64,000 bases of DNA. Origin: Desulfatiglans anilini DSM 4660. Lineage in GTDB: Bacteria > Desulfobacterota > DSM-4660 > Desulfatiglandales > Desulfatiglandaceae. Each line of letters begins with the position of its first letter. The first letter of the stretch is position 1. This document shows positions 36,767-46,069 of this stretch, piece after piece. Below the pieces are notes generated by a model. The model was not told where the DNA came from. It was given only the letters and a program-made list of their open reading frames with translations, and searched no databases. Position numbers and translations under genes: made by a program. The stretch covers positions 1 to 64,000 of the forward strand of contig NZ_AULM01000010.1 of NCBI RefSeq assembly GCF_000422285.1. The letters run 5' to 3'.

Positions 36767-38821
36767 CTATTCCGGCACGTTCCGCCTCAGTTCTTCCAGC
36801 CACACCTCCGCCTCGGAGTCGCTCGGGGCCCTCCAGTCGCTGCGGGGAGAGAGGGATCCGCCCGACCCGACCTTGGGGCCGTTCGGGATCGCGGTGCGCT
36901 TGAACTGGCTGATCTTGAAAAACCGGTAGAGGAATACCTCCAGCCACTTGCGGATGGCGGCCAGATCGTAAGCGTGGCGCTTGTCCGCCGGGATGAAGGG
37001 GGGCCAGGGACCTTTTTCCGGGTCCCTCCACGCATGGTGGGCGAGAAAGGCCACCTTGCTCGGGCGGAACCCGAAGCGGGTGATGTAGTAGAGGTTGAAG
37101 TCCTGAAGTTCGTAGGGGCCGATTTGCGCCTCGGTCTTTTGTGCGGGCTGGTCCGACAGGCCGCCGCCGGGGACGAGTTCGGGGGAGATTTCGGTCTCGA
37201 GGATCTCCTGGAGGACGGCGCCGGCCGCCTCGTCGAACTGCCGGGTGTGGATGACCCAGCGGATCAGGTGCTGGATCAGGGTCTTCGGCACCGAGACATT
37301 GACGTTGTAGTGCGACATTTGATCCCCGACGCCATACGTGGTCCAGCCGAGGGCCAGTTCGCTGATATCGCCGGTCCCCAGAACGATCGCCCTGCGGAGG
37401 TTCGCCAGGCGGAACAGGTGGGAGGTCCTCTCGCCGGCCTGCACGTTTTCGAAGGTCACATCGTAGACGGGCTTCCCCTGGGCGTAGGGGTGCCCGATGT
37501 CCTGGAACATCTGCATGCAGGACGGCCGGATGTCGATTTCGTGGGCCGTGACCCCGAGGGCGGACATGAGGCGGCGGGCGTTTTCGAGCGTCCTGGCGCT
37601 CGTGGCGAATCCCGGCATGGTGTATCCGAGGATGTTGGCGCGCGGCAGGCCGAGGCGGTCCATGGTCTTGGCCGCCACGATCACGGCCTGGGTGGAGTCG
37701 AGTCCGCCGGAGACACCGATGACCACCCGTTCGATACCGGCGGCGGTCAGACGCTTCATGAGGCTGTGGACCTGAATGTTGTAGACCTCGAAGCAGCGCT
37801 CGTTCAGGACACGGGGGTCGCTCGGCACGTAGGGAAAGCGCAGAACCTCCCGCAAAAGGGCGCTTTCTCCCTCGGGGACCGCGAAGGTGAACGGCACACG
37901 ACGCAGTGCATGCAGCCGCTCCGTGTGGTCGCCGACGGCGTCGCCGAAGCTCGTCGTGCGCATCCGTTCCTGGAGGAGGCGCTCGAGGTCGACATCGGCC
38001 AGGATCACCTGCTCCTCTTGGGCGAAACGCTCCGACTCGGCAAGGAGATCGTTGTTCTCGTAAATGAGGGCATAGCCGTCCCAGGCGACGTCGTTGGTGG
38101 ACTCGCCCGGGCCCGCCGCCGAATAGAGATAGGCCGCGAGGCACTTGGCGGATTGAAATGCGCAGAGGAGGCGGCGGTGCTCGGCCTTTCCGACGGTGAT
38201 ATTGCTTGCGGAGAGGTTCGCGAGGATGGTCGCACCGCCCATGGCGGCCCACGTGCTCGGGGGGATGGGGGCCCAGGCGTCCTCGCAGACCTCGACGTGC
38301 AGATTGAAGCCGGCCACGTTGCGGGCTTCGAAGATCAAGTCGTTTCCGAAAGGGACGCTCCGGCCGGCGAACATCACCTCGTGGGAAAACGCCTGGCGGG
38401 CGGCGGCAAATTGCCTCTTCTCGTAGTATTCGCGGTAATTGGGAAGAAAGCTTTTGGGGACAATGCCGAGAACCTCCCCCCGGTAGACGACGATGGCGCA
38501 GTTGAACAGGCGCCCCTCGCAGCGGAGCGGGGCCCCGACGAGCAGCACCGGCGCGAGGGTGCGGCTTGCCTCCACCAGTTGCTCGAGGGCGGAGCGCGTC
38601 GCCTCGAGCAGTGCGTCCTGATGAAAAAGGTCGTCGTTCGAGTAAGCGGAAAGGCCCATCTCTGGAAAAAGGGCCAGGGCCGCGCGGGCGTCCGAGGCGC
38701 GCTGGGCGAGGGCCAGGGTCCGCTCCAGGTTGTAGACGGGGTCCGCCACGCGCAGGAAAGGCACGCAGACCGCGGCTCGAATGAAACCATGCGTATAAGG
38801 GGAAAAAAAGGAAGGTCTCAT
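36767..38821 (-). CDS. nadE: Glutamine-dependent NAD+ synthetase
   Basis: A 684-residue two-domain enzyme. Residues 1 to about 300 are a nitrilase-type glutaminase: [12 protein letters not shown] (glutamate), [18 protein letters not shown] (lysine) and [15 protein letters not shown] (nucleophile cysteine). The rest is the ATP-pyrophosphatase synthetase with [20 protein letters not shown] and [17 protein letters not shown]. It converts deamido-NAD and glutamine to NAD. The length fits the long, M. tuberculosis-like type. The ATG at 38821 follows CAGGAG closely. An in-frame extension upstream to 38920 runs into duplicated DNA and is rejected. Confidence 0.95.
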   Translation of the reverse strand: MRPSFFSPYTHGFIRAAVCVPFLRVADPVYNLERTLALAQRASDARAALALFPEMGLSAYSNDDLFHQDALLEATRSALEQLVEASRTLAPVLLVGAPLRCEGRLFNCAIVVYRGEVLGIVPKSFLPNYREYYEKRQFAAARQAFSHEVMFAGRSVPFGNDLIFEARNVAGFNLHVEVCEDAWAPIPPSTWAAMGGATILANLSASNITVGKAEHRRLLCAFQSAKCLAAYLYSAAGPGESTNDVAWDGYALIYENNDLLAESERFAQEEQVILADVDLERLLQERMRTTSFGDAVGDHTERLHALRRVPFTFAVPEGESALLREVLRFPYVPSDPRVLNERCFEVYNIQVHSLMKRLTAAGIERVVIGVSGGLDSTQAVIVAAKTMDRLGLPRANILGYTMPGFATSARTLENARRLMSALGVTAHEIDIRPSCMQMFQDIGHPYAQGKPVYDVTFENVQAGERTSHLFRLANLRRAIVLGTGDISELALGWTTYGVGDQMSHYNVNVSVPKTLIQHLIRWVIHTRQFDEAAGAVLQEILETEISPELVPGGGLSDQPAQKTEAQIGPYELQDFNLYYITRFGFRPSKVAFLAHHAWRDPEKGPWPPFIPADKRHAYDLAAIRKWLEVFLYRFFKISQFKRTAIPNGPKVGSGGSLSPRSDWRAPSDSEAEVWLEELRRNVPE

Positions 38822-38879
38822 GGGGCTCCTGAGTGCGGTTGAGGGCTGAAACCCGGTTTCGGTTCGAAGCTGGTGGGCT

Positions 38880-39005
38880 GTCTGCCGGTTCGGCCCGAAG
38901 CAGGCGCCTGTCCAGTCCACACCCCTCGGAAATGCTTGCCAGAAGCCTGCCGAAGACCTTCAGCAACCCAACGCTCCGCCGGGCTGATTCGACCTCCTCG
39001 AGGCA
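38880..39005 (-). pseudogene. Fragment of a DUF6178-like gene, inverted duplicate of 18941-19064
   Basis: Read on the minus strand, these bases encode [20 protein letters not shown] and then [19 protein letters not shown], almost the same as the segment of the DUF6178-like protein starting CLEEVESARRSLGLLKVLDR. By eye about a dozen of roughly 125 bases differ. No start codon, ribosome site or continuation of the protein on either side is seen, so it is a gene relic directly upstream of nadE. Confidence 0.8.
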
Positions 39006-39401
39006 CCGGCTCGGCGCGCCCGGCATGCTGAAAGGCCTGCATGCTCCAAATATTTTGTATAGCCTGCAAGGCCTTCCAAATCAAGTCAAATGACCCGGGA
39101 TATCTGTGGATGATTTTACTTTCACATCGGGCCGTTTTTTAGATATTATAAAAAATTTGGTGATGCAGGCATCCGGGGCGTCCATGCAGCGGTGCCCATG
39201 TGCAGGCCGCCCTCGTTGGAGAGGACGGGGTGCCGGTGGAAGCTGCCGATGCTTCTGGGCGGCGGGCACGGATCGGTTTTCCGAGACAGGCCGGCGGTGA
39301 TGTGCGGAAGGGGAGCGGTCGGGCCTTTGGCCGAAGGCCGGACCGGGTTTGCAGTTCGACAGTGCGGGATCGTCATTTCCGGATGAATACGGGGCAGACG
39401 G
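39006..39401. other. Intergenic region with a possible repeat remnant
   Basis: Non-coding DNA between the gene relic and malonyl-CoA decarboxylase. Near 39345-39390 the sequence GGGTTTGCAGTTCG and GTCATTTCCGGATGAAT resembles the end of the dispersed repeat family. An AT-rich stretch (39105-39165, with ATATTATAAAAAATTTGG) contrasts with the surroundings and could include a promoter. No gene is supported. Confidence 0.45.
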
Positions 39402-40784
39402 ATGGTTGAACCCGAACGGCAGCAAAAGGGCATGATTGGAAGGAATGGCTCGTCGAGCATGGTGCAGCAGGTCCTCAGGGCCTTCGACGAACTCGAGAAG
39501 GAGGGCAGGCCGCTGGCCGCCGCTTTCCAGACGCTTCGGGCGGGTTATCACGCCCTGGGGGAGCCCGATCGCTTGCGCCTCTTTCTGGAGATGCTCAGGC
39601 GGGTCGAGGTCTCCAAGGCCTCGGTCGCGTCTCCGATCGAGGCTCTTGCCCAGTGCGACGAGGGCGACCCCCGCTGGGCCGGTCTCCTCGCCGACCTGCG
39701 GAGGCGCATACTGTCCCCGCGGTTGAGGCGTTTCCGAAAGCTCGCGCACATCCCGGGAGGGCTCAAGTTCATTCTGGATTTCAGGGGCGACCTCCTCGCG
39801 GCGCAGCGGGAGGGGGGCGTGGAGTTGGGGGCGTTGGACGCGGACATCGTCTTTCTGCTGGAGATGTGGTTTCAGGAGGGATTCCTGTATCTCGAGGAGA
39901 TCACCCTCGATTCATCCTACCGGCAGATCGAACTGATCAAGAACAACGACATGGTCCACCCGATGACGCGCATCGAGGAAATGGGGCGGCGTCTCGGAAA
40001 GGACCGGCGCTGTTTCGCCCTCTATCATCGACTGCTGCCGTTCGAACCGGTGATCTTCATCGAGGTGGCCCTCACCTCGGGGCTTGCCCGCAGCATGGAG
40101 GAGGTTCTCGCGCCGGCTGGGGAGGGCTCGAGGATCGATACGGCGATATTCTATTCCATCAACAACACCCAGAACGGTTTGGCGGGGCTTGGCCTTGGGA
40201 GGATGTTGATCGGCAAGGTCGTGGATTACCTGCGCGGTGAAAACGAACATGTCCGCACCTTCGCTACGTTGAGCCCTATCCCCGGTTTCTGGAAACGCTA
40301 TCTGCGGCCTGTCCTGGAGGGCCGGAAAACGGATGCGCGACTGACTTGCAGAGAGATTGCGGGGTTCTTTTCCAAGAAGGGGGCGGCCGTGGTCAGGGCG
40401 CGTTCGGACGGCGAGGCGGAAGGGGACGAGGCCTTCTGCAGGGCCCTTGCCCGCATCCTTGGCGAGGAGCAGTGGGTCCGGGACGAGGAGTTGAGGCGAA
40501 GCCTCGAAGGGCCGCTGAAGCGCACGACCTATGTCTACCTGACAGAGGAGAAGACCGGGCGCGGCAAACCACTCAACCCCGTAGCCGCCTTCCATCTGGG
40601 CAACGGCGCGACCGTGGCCCCGCGCCACATCCACTTCCTGGCCAACCCCACCCCGAGGGGGCTGCAGGAGTCGTGCGGGGTGATGGTCAACTACGTTTAC
40701 GACTCGGATTGGCTGGGACAGATTCGCCGGACATTTCAATGGTTTGATCTCATGGAAGTGCGGGGGATCTTCCGGCGGCGCTGA
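39402..40784 (+). CDS. Malonyl-CoA decarboxylase
   Basis: A 460-residue protein converting malonyl-CoA to acetyl-CoA and CO2. The N-terminal helical domain (residues about 20-160) is followed by the acetyltransferase-fold domain, with conserved YSINNTQNGLAGLGLGRMLI, TLSPIPGFWKRYL (catalytic serine), TTYVYLTEEKTGRGKPLNPV, AAFHLGNGA (catalytic histidine) and HFLANPTPRGLQESCGVMVN. It is complete compared with the family. The start is uncertain: ATGs at 39402, 39432 and 39459 are possible and none has an ideal ribosome site. No malonate transporter or ligase is adjacent, so it may recycle malonyl-CoA rather than use external malonate. Confidence 0.93.
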   Translation: MVEPERQQKGMIGRNGSSSMVQQVLRAFDELEKEGRPLAAAFQTLRAGYHALGEPDRLRLFLEMLRRVEVSKASVASPIEALAQCDEGDPRWAGLLADLRRRILSPRLRRFRKLAHIPGGLKFILDFRGDLLAAQREGGVELGALDADIVFLLEMWFQEGFLYLEEITLDSSYRQIELIKNNDMVHPMTRIEEMGRRLGKDRRCFALYHRLLPFEPVIFIEVALTSGLARSMEEVLAPAGEGSRIDTAIFYSINNTQNGLAGLGLGRMLIGKVVDYLRGENEHVRTFATLSPIPGFWKRYLRPVLEGRKTDARLTCREIAGFFSKKGAAVVRARSDGEAEGDEAFCRALARILGEEQWVRDEELRRSLEGPLKRTTYVYLTEEKTGRGKPLNPVAAFHLGNGATVAPRHIHFLANPTPRGLQESCGVMVNYVYDSDWLGQIRRTFQWFDLMEVRGIFRRR

Positions 40785-40807
40785 CGATGGCTCATCTGCA
40801 TTTTACC

Positions 40808-40836
40808 TTGACAGGTTTACATGCCTTTATTATAGT
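40808..40836 (+). promoter_or_regulatory. Near-consensus sigma70 promoter
   Basis: TTGACA (40808-40813), a 17-base spacer and TATAGT (40831-40836) in a markedly AT-rich patch. It points to the FAD/Fe-S oxidoreductase gene at 41106. The untranslated leader would be about 260 bases, leaving room for regulation. Confidence 0.75.
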
Positions 40837-40839
40837 TAT

Positions 40840-40980
40840 TTTGTAGCTAAATAGTAGCGATAGCCGATGACGATAGCATAGAAGGGAGATATAGCAGCGA
40901 CCAGGAAAAGCGATAGATATTTTCGGGAAAAACCACCAGCGTCACACAGATTTCAACGATCATTCGACCCCGCAGGGGGT
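40840..40980. promoter_or_regulatory. AT-rich leader with repeated GATAGC motif
   Basis: Downstream of the promoter, AGCGATAG occurs twice (near 40856 and 40909), with GATAGC near 40873 and GATATAGC near 40891. Spaced copies of a short motif just after a strong promoter are consistent with an operator or a structured leader. Base composition differs from the flanks. The remainder to 41105 shows only the ribosome site AGAGGAGGC. Confidence 0.4.
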
Positions 40981-41105
40981 CTCCGATTTCACCCCTTATC
41001 TTAAAATGCCGGCAGTGCCCGCCCAGGCTGCGGACTATCCAGGATACGCTCCGTGCTGCCGTAGGTCGAGGGCTGCGGTCTGCGCTCAGAGGAGGCTTGT
41101 TTTCT

Positions 41106-43715
41106 ATGGATATCGCCAAGGTCATACCGGAGATTCAGGAGATTGTGGGTGCCGAGAACGTCTTCTACGATCGGGTGGAGTGCCTCAGCTATTCGCGGGA
41201 TATGTCGGTCCACCAGGGCGTCCCCGACGCAGTGGTTTTCGCGAAGACGACCGAGCAAATCGCCGCCATCATGAAGATCGCGCACCGCGAAAAGATCCCC
41301 GTCACTGCACGGGGGACCGGAACCAGCGTCACCGGTGCGGTGTTGCCGGTAAGAGGCGGGCTGCTGCTGGACCTCCACCAGATGAACAACATCCTCGAGA
41401 TCAACAAGGCGGATTTCTACGCTCGCCTCGAGCCCGGGGTCGTTTGTGTGCAGCTCAACAATCGGCTTGCCAAGGACAACCTCATGTTCCCCCCCAATCC
41501 GGGGAGCGAGGTCGTCGCTACCATCGGCGGCATGGTTTCCACCAACGCGAGCGGGCACCGCGCGGTCAAGTACGGGACGACGCGGGACTACATCAAGGGA
41601 CTGAAGGTGGTCCTGGCCGACGGTTCCATCATCGAGACAGGCACGCGTGCACCCAAGACCTCCCTCGGATATGACCTGACGCATCTCTTTACGGCGGCCG
41701 AAGGGACCCTCGGGATTATCACGGAGGTCATCGCCAAGCTGGAGCCCAAACCGGAATATGCGGCGCTGGCCCTGGCCATCTTCGGGGATCTGAACGCGGC
41801 CGGCGATGCGGTGACCGAGGTGACCACCTCCGGGATCAAGCTGGCGGGGTGCGAGATCCTCGACAAGAACAGCATCAAGGTCGTCGAGAAGGCCCTCGGA
41901 CGGGATGCGAGCAAGATCGAGGCGATTCTCATCATGGAGGCGGACGGCGTCAAGGAAGTGGTGGTCCGCGACATGGAGAAGATCGGCGAGATCTGCCGGA
42001 AATGGAACGTTCAGGAATTCGAGTGGACGGACGACCCCCACAAGCGGGAGGAGATGATGCGCGCCCGCGGCGGGCTGGTCCCGACCCTTTCGCGCTTGAA
42101 GCCGGGCAACCGCCTCGTGCCGATCGCTGAGGATCTGGGCGTACCGTCGAGCAAGATCCCGGAGACCATCCGGCGCGCCCAGGAGATCGCCAAGAAATAC
42201 AACGTGCTGATCGCCACCTTCGGACACGTGGGCGATGGGAATGTGCATACGACCTTCGTCTCCGACGTGCGCAGCCGTGATGACTGGGACCGCCTGAAAC
42301 CGGCGGTGGAAGAACTCGTTGCAACCGCCCTGGAGATGAAGGGAACGCTGAGCGCCGAGCACGGGAGCGGCCTGACCCGGGCGCCCCACATGGAGATGCA
42401 GCTCGGCCGGTCCTTCGATCTGATGCGGAAGATCAAGCAGGCGCTCGACCCGGACAACATCCTCAACCCGGGCAAGATGGGCCTCGATGATTCGGAGCGG
42501 AAGCCCGACATCTATGACTACTTCGCCTTCCAGCCGCTGGTGGAGCATCCCGAAGGTCTGAACTCGCTAGGCAAGAGCCTGGACGATGAAGTCTTGGCCT
42601 GCATCCACTGCGGGTTCTGCCGGCTGGGATGTCCGACCTTCAGCGTCACCCACCGGGAGGCTCGCAATGCGCGCGGCCGCAATGCCTTGGCCTTTTATTT
42701 CATGAACGGCACGATCGAGCCGTCGAAGGAACTGGCCGAGGCCTTTTACTCCTGCACCACCTGCCAGGCCTGTACCTACTTCTGCCCCGCCCGCATCTGC
42801 GTGGACGAGATCGTCGAGGGCGTGCGCCGCAAACTCTATGACGCTGGTTTCGTCCCCGAGTCGGTCCTGGCCGTTCGGGACAATATCCTGAAGACCGGCA
42901 ACGTCTATGCGAGCGCCCAGACCGACCGGATCGAGATCTACCCGCCGGCCCTGAAGGAGAAGGCAAAGAAAGGTGAGTTGAAGGCCAAGGCCGAGACCCT
43001 GCTCTTCATGGGGTGCGTCCCGAGCTACCTCGATATGAAGATGGTGCCGAGCCTGCTGAAGCCGTTGGATGCCGCGGGCGTGGATTACACGGTGCTGGCG
43101 ACGGAGGAGAACTGCTGCGGATTCCCCCTTTACCTGATGGGGTCCAAGGATTTCGAGTCCCATGCCGAGCAGTTGATGGAGCGGATCAAGGCTACGGGGG
43201 CGAAAGAACTCGTCACCCCTTGCGCCGGGTGCTTCAAGACCTTCAAGAAGCTTTACCCGCAGTTGGGTGAGATGGGCATCGAAGTGCATCACTCGGTGAC
43301 CTATTTCGACAAGCTGATCCAGGAAGGAAGCCTGAAGTTCAAGGGGGATCTGGGCAAGAAGGTCACCTATCACGATCCGTGCGACCTCGGGCGCGCCCTG
43401 CAGATCTTCGATGAGCCGCGCCGGATCCTGCAGGCCGTCCCGGGACTGGAATTTGCCGAGATGGCGCGCAATCGGCTGCAGTCCCGCTGCTGCGGCGGCG
43501 GGGGCGGCGTCCAGGCGTTCGACCCGGAGATGTCCGTGGCGATGGCGGCCGAGCGCGTCAGGGATGCCCTGGCGGCCGGGGCCGAGGTGATCGTATCCGG
43601 ATGCGCCGCATGCAAGGACAATCTCAAAAAGGGCGCGAAGGCCATCCCCAAGGGGGAACGCGGCAAGATCAAGATCATGGATATCACGGAGATTGTCGCT
43701 GACGCGATGGCATAG
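41106..43715 (+). CDS. FAD-linked oxidase fused to Fe-S subunit (GlcD/GlcF-like, D-2-hydroxyacid dehydrogenase)
   Basis: An 869-residue protein. Residues 1 to about 460 are a GlcD/D-lactate dehydrogenase-type flavoprotein (ARGTGTSVTGAVLPVRGG, GGMVSTNASGHRAVKYGTTR, FTAAEGTLGIITEV, FGHVGDGNVHTTF, EHGSGLTRAPHM). Residues about 495-570 hold two 4Fe-4S motifs (CIHCGFCRLGCP, CTTCQACTYFCP). The rest has CCG domains (ENCCGFPLYLMG, CCGGGGGVQAF) that bind further clusters. It would oxidise a 2-hydroxyacid such as D-lactate, glycolate or 2-hydroxyglutarate and pass electrons to quinones or electron-transfer proteins. The ATG at 41106 is used instead of a TTG lying directly against the ribosome site. First gene of the catabolic cluster. 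Confidence 0.93.
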   Translation: MDIAKVIPEIQEIVGAENVFYDRVECLSYSRDMSVHQGVPDAVVFAKTTEQIAAIMKIAHREKIPVTARGTGTSVTGAVLPVRGGLLLDLHQMNNILEINKADFYARLEPGVVCVQLNNRLAKDNLMFPPNPGSEVVATIGGMVSTNASGHRAVKYGTTRDYIKGLKVVLADGSIIETGTRAPKTSLGYDLTHLFTAAEGTLGIITEVIAKLEPKPEYAALALAIFGDLNAAGDAVTEVTTSGIKLAGCEILDKNSIKVVEKALGRDASKIEAILIMEADGVKEVVVRDMEKIGEICRKWNVQEFEWTDDPHKREEMMRARGGLVPTLSRLKPGNRLVPIAEDLGVPSSKIPETIRRAQEIAKKYNVLIATFGHVGDGNVHTTFVSDVRSRDDWDRLKPAVEELVATALEMKGTLSAEHGSGLTRAPHMEMQLGRSFDLMRKIKQALDPDNILNPGKMGLDDSERKPDIYDYFAFQPLVEHPEGLNSLGKSLDDEVLACIHCGFCRLGCPTFSVTHREARNARGRNALAFYFMNGTIEPSKELAEAFYSCTTCQACTYFCPARICVDEIVEGVRRKLYDAGFVPESVLAVRDNILKTGNVYASAQTDRIEIYPPALKEKAKKGELKAKAETLLFMGCVPSYLDMKMVPSLLKPLDAAGVDYTVLATEENCCGFPLYLMGSKDFESHAEQLMERIKATGAKELVTPCAGCFKTFKKLYPQLGEMGIEVHHSVTYFDKLIQEGSLKFKGDLGKKVTYHDPCDLGRALQIFDEPRRILQAVPGLEFAEMARNRLQSRCCGGGGGVQAFDPEMSVAMAAERVRDALAAGAEVIVSGCAACKDNLKKGAKAIPKGERGKIKIMDITEIVADAMA

Positions 43716-43745
43716 GAGTGAAGACTGGCGGCCCGGGCGTCTGCG

Positions 43746-43784
43746 GCGCCCCTTCCCCGGGGCTTGCCCCGGGGAGTGCCGCCT
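43746..43784 (+). other. Strong GC hairpin after the oxidoreductase gene
   Basis: TCCCCGGGG and CCCCGGGGA pair around a CTTG loop, with GGCG/CGCC extending the base. There is no T-tract, so it is not a classic terminator; it may protect mRNA ends or attenuate transcription into the HgdB-like gene. The rest of the 335-base gap (43716-44050) shows nothing else except a ribosome site AAAAGGGG. Confidence 0.45.
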
Positions 43785-44050
43785 TATCCAGAGCGGGCCG
43801 TGCATCCTTGGGGTAGGTCTTCAGGGTCGCGGGCCGGTTTTTCTTCCGGGAAAAGCGCTCTTTCCTCGGTGTGCGGACCGGAGAGGCACGCTCATCCAGG
43901 GAGGCTCCAACCGCCGCCCTTCTAGATAAAGCGAAAAAGGCCGGGATGTGGCCGGCGGGATTGGGACCAGCGGTGCGAAGGGGCCGGCGTCGTCGGTGAG
44001 AGGCTCCGCCGGGAAGGCTTCCGGAAGACTATCAACGAGAAAAGGGGTGT

Positions 44051-45292
44051 ATGGACGTGGGAGAAAAACCCTTGAGAAAAGAGATCACTGCCGGCAAGGT
44101 CCTCAAGAAGATCATGGCCGACCATTTTTATGAACTGGATGCTGCAGCCAAGAGCCGCAGCCCGAAGATCGCCTGGTGCACCAGCGTGGGGCCGGCGGAA
44201 CTGCTGAGGGGGATGGGGTTTCTGGTGTATTTCCCCGAAAACCACGGCGCCATGCTGGGAGCCACCCGGATGGCGGCGGAGTTGATCCCCTACGCGAACG
44301 CCGTCGGCTACTCCCCCGATATCTGCTCCTACCTGACCTCCGACGTCGGATCCTACCTTCGGAAGCAAACGCCGCTCACCAAGGCCTACGGGATCGAATC
44401 GGTGCCGCTGCCCGATGTCCTGGTCTTCAACACCAACCAGTGCCGGGATGTGCAGGATTGGTTCGCCTGGTATTCCCGGGAATTGAACGTGCCGCTGGTC
44501 GGTCTTTACACGCACCGCGACATCGGCCCCATACACAAGTATGAGCTGGAGGACATCGCCCAGCAGATCCGCGACCTCATACCGCCGCTCGAAGAGATTG
44601 CGGGGACCCGTTTCGATATGGACCGCTTCAAGGGGGCGCTCGCCCTGTCGAGGAGGACATCGGAGCTTTGGCGGGCCTGCCTCGAGTCGGCGGCCGCGAT
44701 CCCCTCGCCCTGGACCTTCTTCGATGCCACGATCCACATGGGCCCCGCGGTGGTGGCGCGCGGTACCCAGGCGGCGGTCGATTACTATGAACTGCTCCTG
44801 AAAGAGCTGCAGGAGCGGGTGGTGAACAAGGTGGCGGCGGTCGAGGGCGAGCGCCACCGGATCTATTGGGAGGGGATGCCGATCTGGGGCAAGTTGAGGC
44901 CGCTCTCCGATCAGTTCGCCTCCCTGAAGACCTGCGTCGTGGCCTCGACTTACTGCAACAGCTGGATCTTCGATCAACTGGACCCGAATGATCCATTTTT
45001 GAGCATGGCTCGCGCCTATACGGAGCTTTTCATCGTCCGCGACGAGCCTTACAAGGAGGCCTATATCCAGGATGCGCACGAGCGGTTCCGATTCGACGGC
45101 ATCCTCTTCCACGACGCCAAGACCTGCCCCAACAACTCCAATAACCGCTACGGCATGCCCGAGAGGCTGAGCCGGAACCTGGGGATCCCCGTTCTGACGA
45201 TCAACGGCGATCTGAACGATCTGCGCTGCTACAGCGAGGAACAGACGAAGACCAATATCGAGGCTTTTATCGAGCAGTTGGAAGAGGTTTGA
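44051..45292 (+). CDS. 2-hydroxyacyl-CoA dehydratase / benzoyl-CoA reductase B-like subunit (HgdB family)
   Basis: A 413-residue protein of the HgdB/BcrB/FldB fold, which binds a 4Fe-4S or double-cubane cluster and receives an ATP-energised electron from an activator. The family pattern is visible in PKIAWCTSVGPAELLRGMGF then PENHGAML, SPDICSYLTSDVGSYL, VFNTNQCRDVQDWFAWYSRE, EGMPIWGKLRPLSDQF and KTCPNNSNNRYG. Cysteines in AWCTS, DICSY, NQCRD and KTCPN are candidate cluster ligands. Only one such subunit is encoded here, whereas dehydratases and class I benzoyl-CoA reductases use two, so a homodimer of the YjiM/double-cubane type is possible. It is coupled to its activator at 45296. Confidence 0.88.
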   Translation: MDVGEKPLRKEITAGKVLKKIMADHFYELDAAAKSRSPKIAWCTSVGPAELLRGMGFLVYFPENHGAMLGATRMAAELIPYANAVGYSPDICSYLTSDVGSYLRKQTPLTKAYGIESVPLPDVLVFNTNQCRDVQDWFAWYSRELNVPLVGLYTHRDIGPIHKYELEDIAQQIRDLIPPLEEIAGTRFDMDRFKGALALSRRTSELWRACLESAAAIPSPWTFFDATIHMGPAVVARGTQAAVDYYELLLKELQERVVNKVAAVEGERHRIYWEGMPIWGKLRPLSDQFASLKTCVVASTYCNSWIFDQLDPNDPFLSMARAYTELFIVRDEPYKEAYIQDAHERFRFDGILFHDAKTCPNNSNNRYGMPERLSRNLGIPVLTINGDLNDLRCYSEEQTKTNIEAFIEQLEEV

Positions 45293-45295
45293 GCG

Positions 45296-46069
45296 TTGGG
45301 AGGAATCTTTGCGGGTGTGGATGTCGGGGCCTCCCGCACCAAAGTGGCCCTGCTGGACGAGGATCGGAAGCTGATCGGCAAAGCTGTCTTGAAATCGGGC
45401 ACGGATTTTTCGCGCACGGCCGAGGCAGGGCTGTCGGCGGCATTGGAGGAGGCCGGATGTGGGCGGCCGGAGATCCGGGGGTGTGTATCCACCGGATACG
45501 GCCGGAAAAACGTGACATTCCACAACGACACCAAGACCGAGATCAGCTGCCACGCGAAGGGCTGTTTCCACTATTTCCCGATGGCCATCACCATCATCGA
45601 CATCGGCGGCCAGGACAACAAGGTCATCAAGCTGGACGACCATGGCCGGCGGATCAGTTTCAAGATGAACCGCAAGTGCGCCGCTGGGACGGGGGCCTTT
45701 CTGGAAGAGATGTCGGTTAGGCTCGATATCCCGTTGGAGGAGATGGACGGGCTGGCGGAGGCCTCCACGGATATGGTCGAACTGGGCAGTTATTGCACCG
45801 TTTTTTCGGCCACGGAAGTGCTGGAAAAGATCCGGCAGGGGAAAAAAGTCCCGGACATCGTCAAGGGGCTTTTTTTTTCGGTCCTGAAGCGGGTGCTCGA
45901 GATGGATTCCTTGACGGAGCGGGTCGTCATGACCGGCGGGGTCGTAGCGCACAATCCTTACCTCGTGAAGATGCTGGAGGAGCTGGTGGACCGGGAGATC
46001 CTGGTGCCGCCGTTTCCACAGCTGACCGGTGCGGTGGGGGCGGCCCTGTTCGCGCTGGAGGCCGCTTAG
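45296..46069 (+). CDS. Acyl-CoA dehydratase activase (HgdC/YjiL-like ATPase)
   Basis: A 257-residue ASKHA-fold ATPase. It has the phosphate-1 motif FAGVDVGASRTKVALLDE, the second motif TIIDIGGQDNKVIKL, cluster ligands in NRKCAAGTGAFLEE and GSYCTVFSATEVLEK (one 4Fe-4S shared by a homodimer), and the adenosine motif MTGGVVAHNPYL. It uses ATP hydrolysis to drive a low-potential electron into the HgdB-like partner. The start is a TTG at 45296, three bases after the preceding stop, with GAAGAGG inside the end of the upstream gene, so the two are translationally coupled. Confidence 0.93.
   Translation: MGGIFAGVDVGASRTKVALLDEDRKLIGKAVLKSGTDFSRTAEAGLSAALEEAGCGRPEIRGCVSTGYGRKNVTFHNDTKTEISCHAKGCFHYFPMAITIIDIGGQDNKVIKLDDHGRRISFKMNRKCAAGTGAFLEEMSVRLDIPLEEMDGLAEASTDMVELGSYCTVFSATEVLEKIRQGKKVPDIVKGLFFSVLKRVLEMDSLTERVVMTGGVVAHNPYLVKMLEELVDREILVPPFPQLTGAVGAALFALEAA

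Noticed and set aside
38822-38920. N-terminal extension of nadE to 717 residues
   Set aside because: The added sequence is translated from the duplicated DUF6178 fragment in another frame, and the ATG at 38821 has its own ribosome site.
36069-39026. Very long antisense frame (985 codons) opposite nadE and the radical SAM gene
   Set aside because: Arginine/proline-rich composition typical of a shadow frame in GC-rich DNA; nadE on the same strand in another frame has every catalytic motif and a ribosome site.
43746-43784. Rho-independent terminator after the FAD/Fe-S oxidoreductase
   Set aside because: The hairpin is strong but has no T-tract, so termination is not claimed; listed as a hairpin only.
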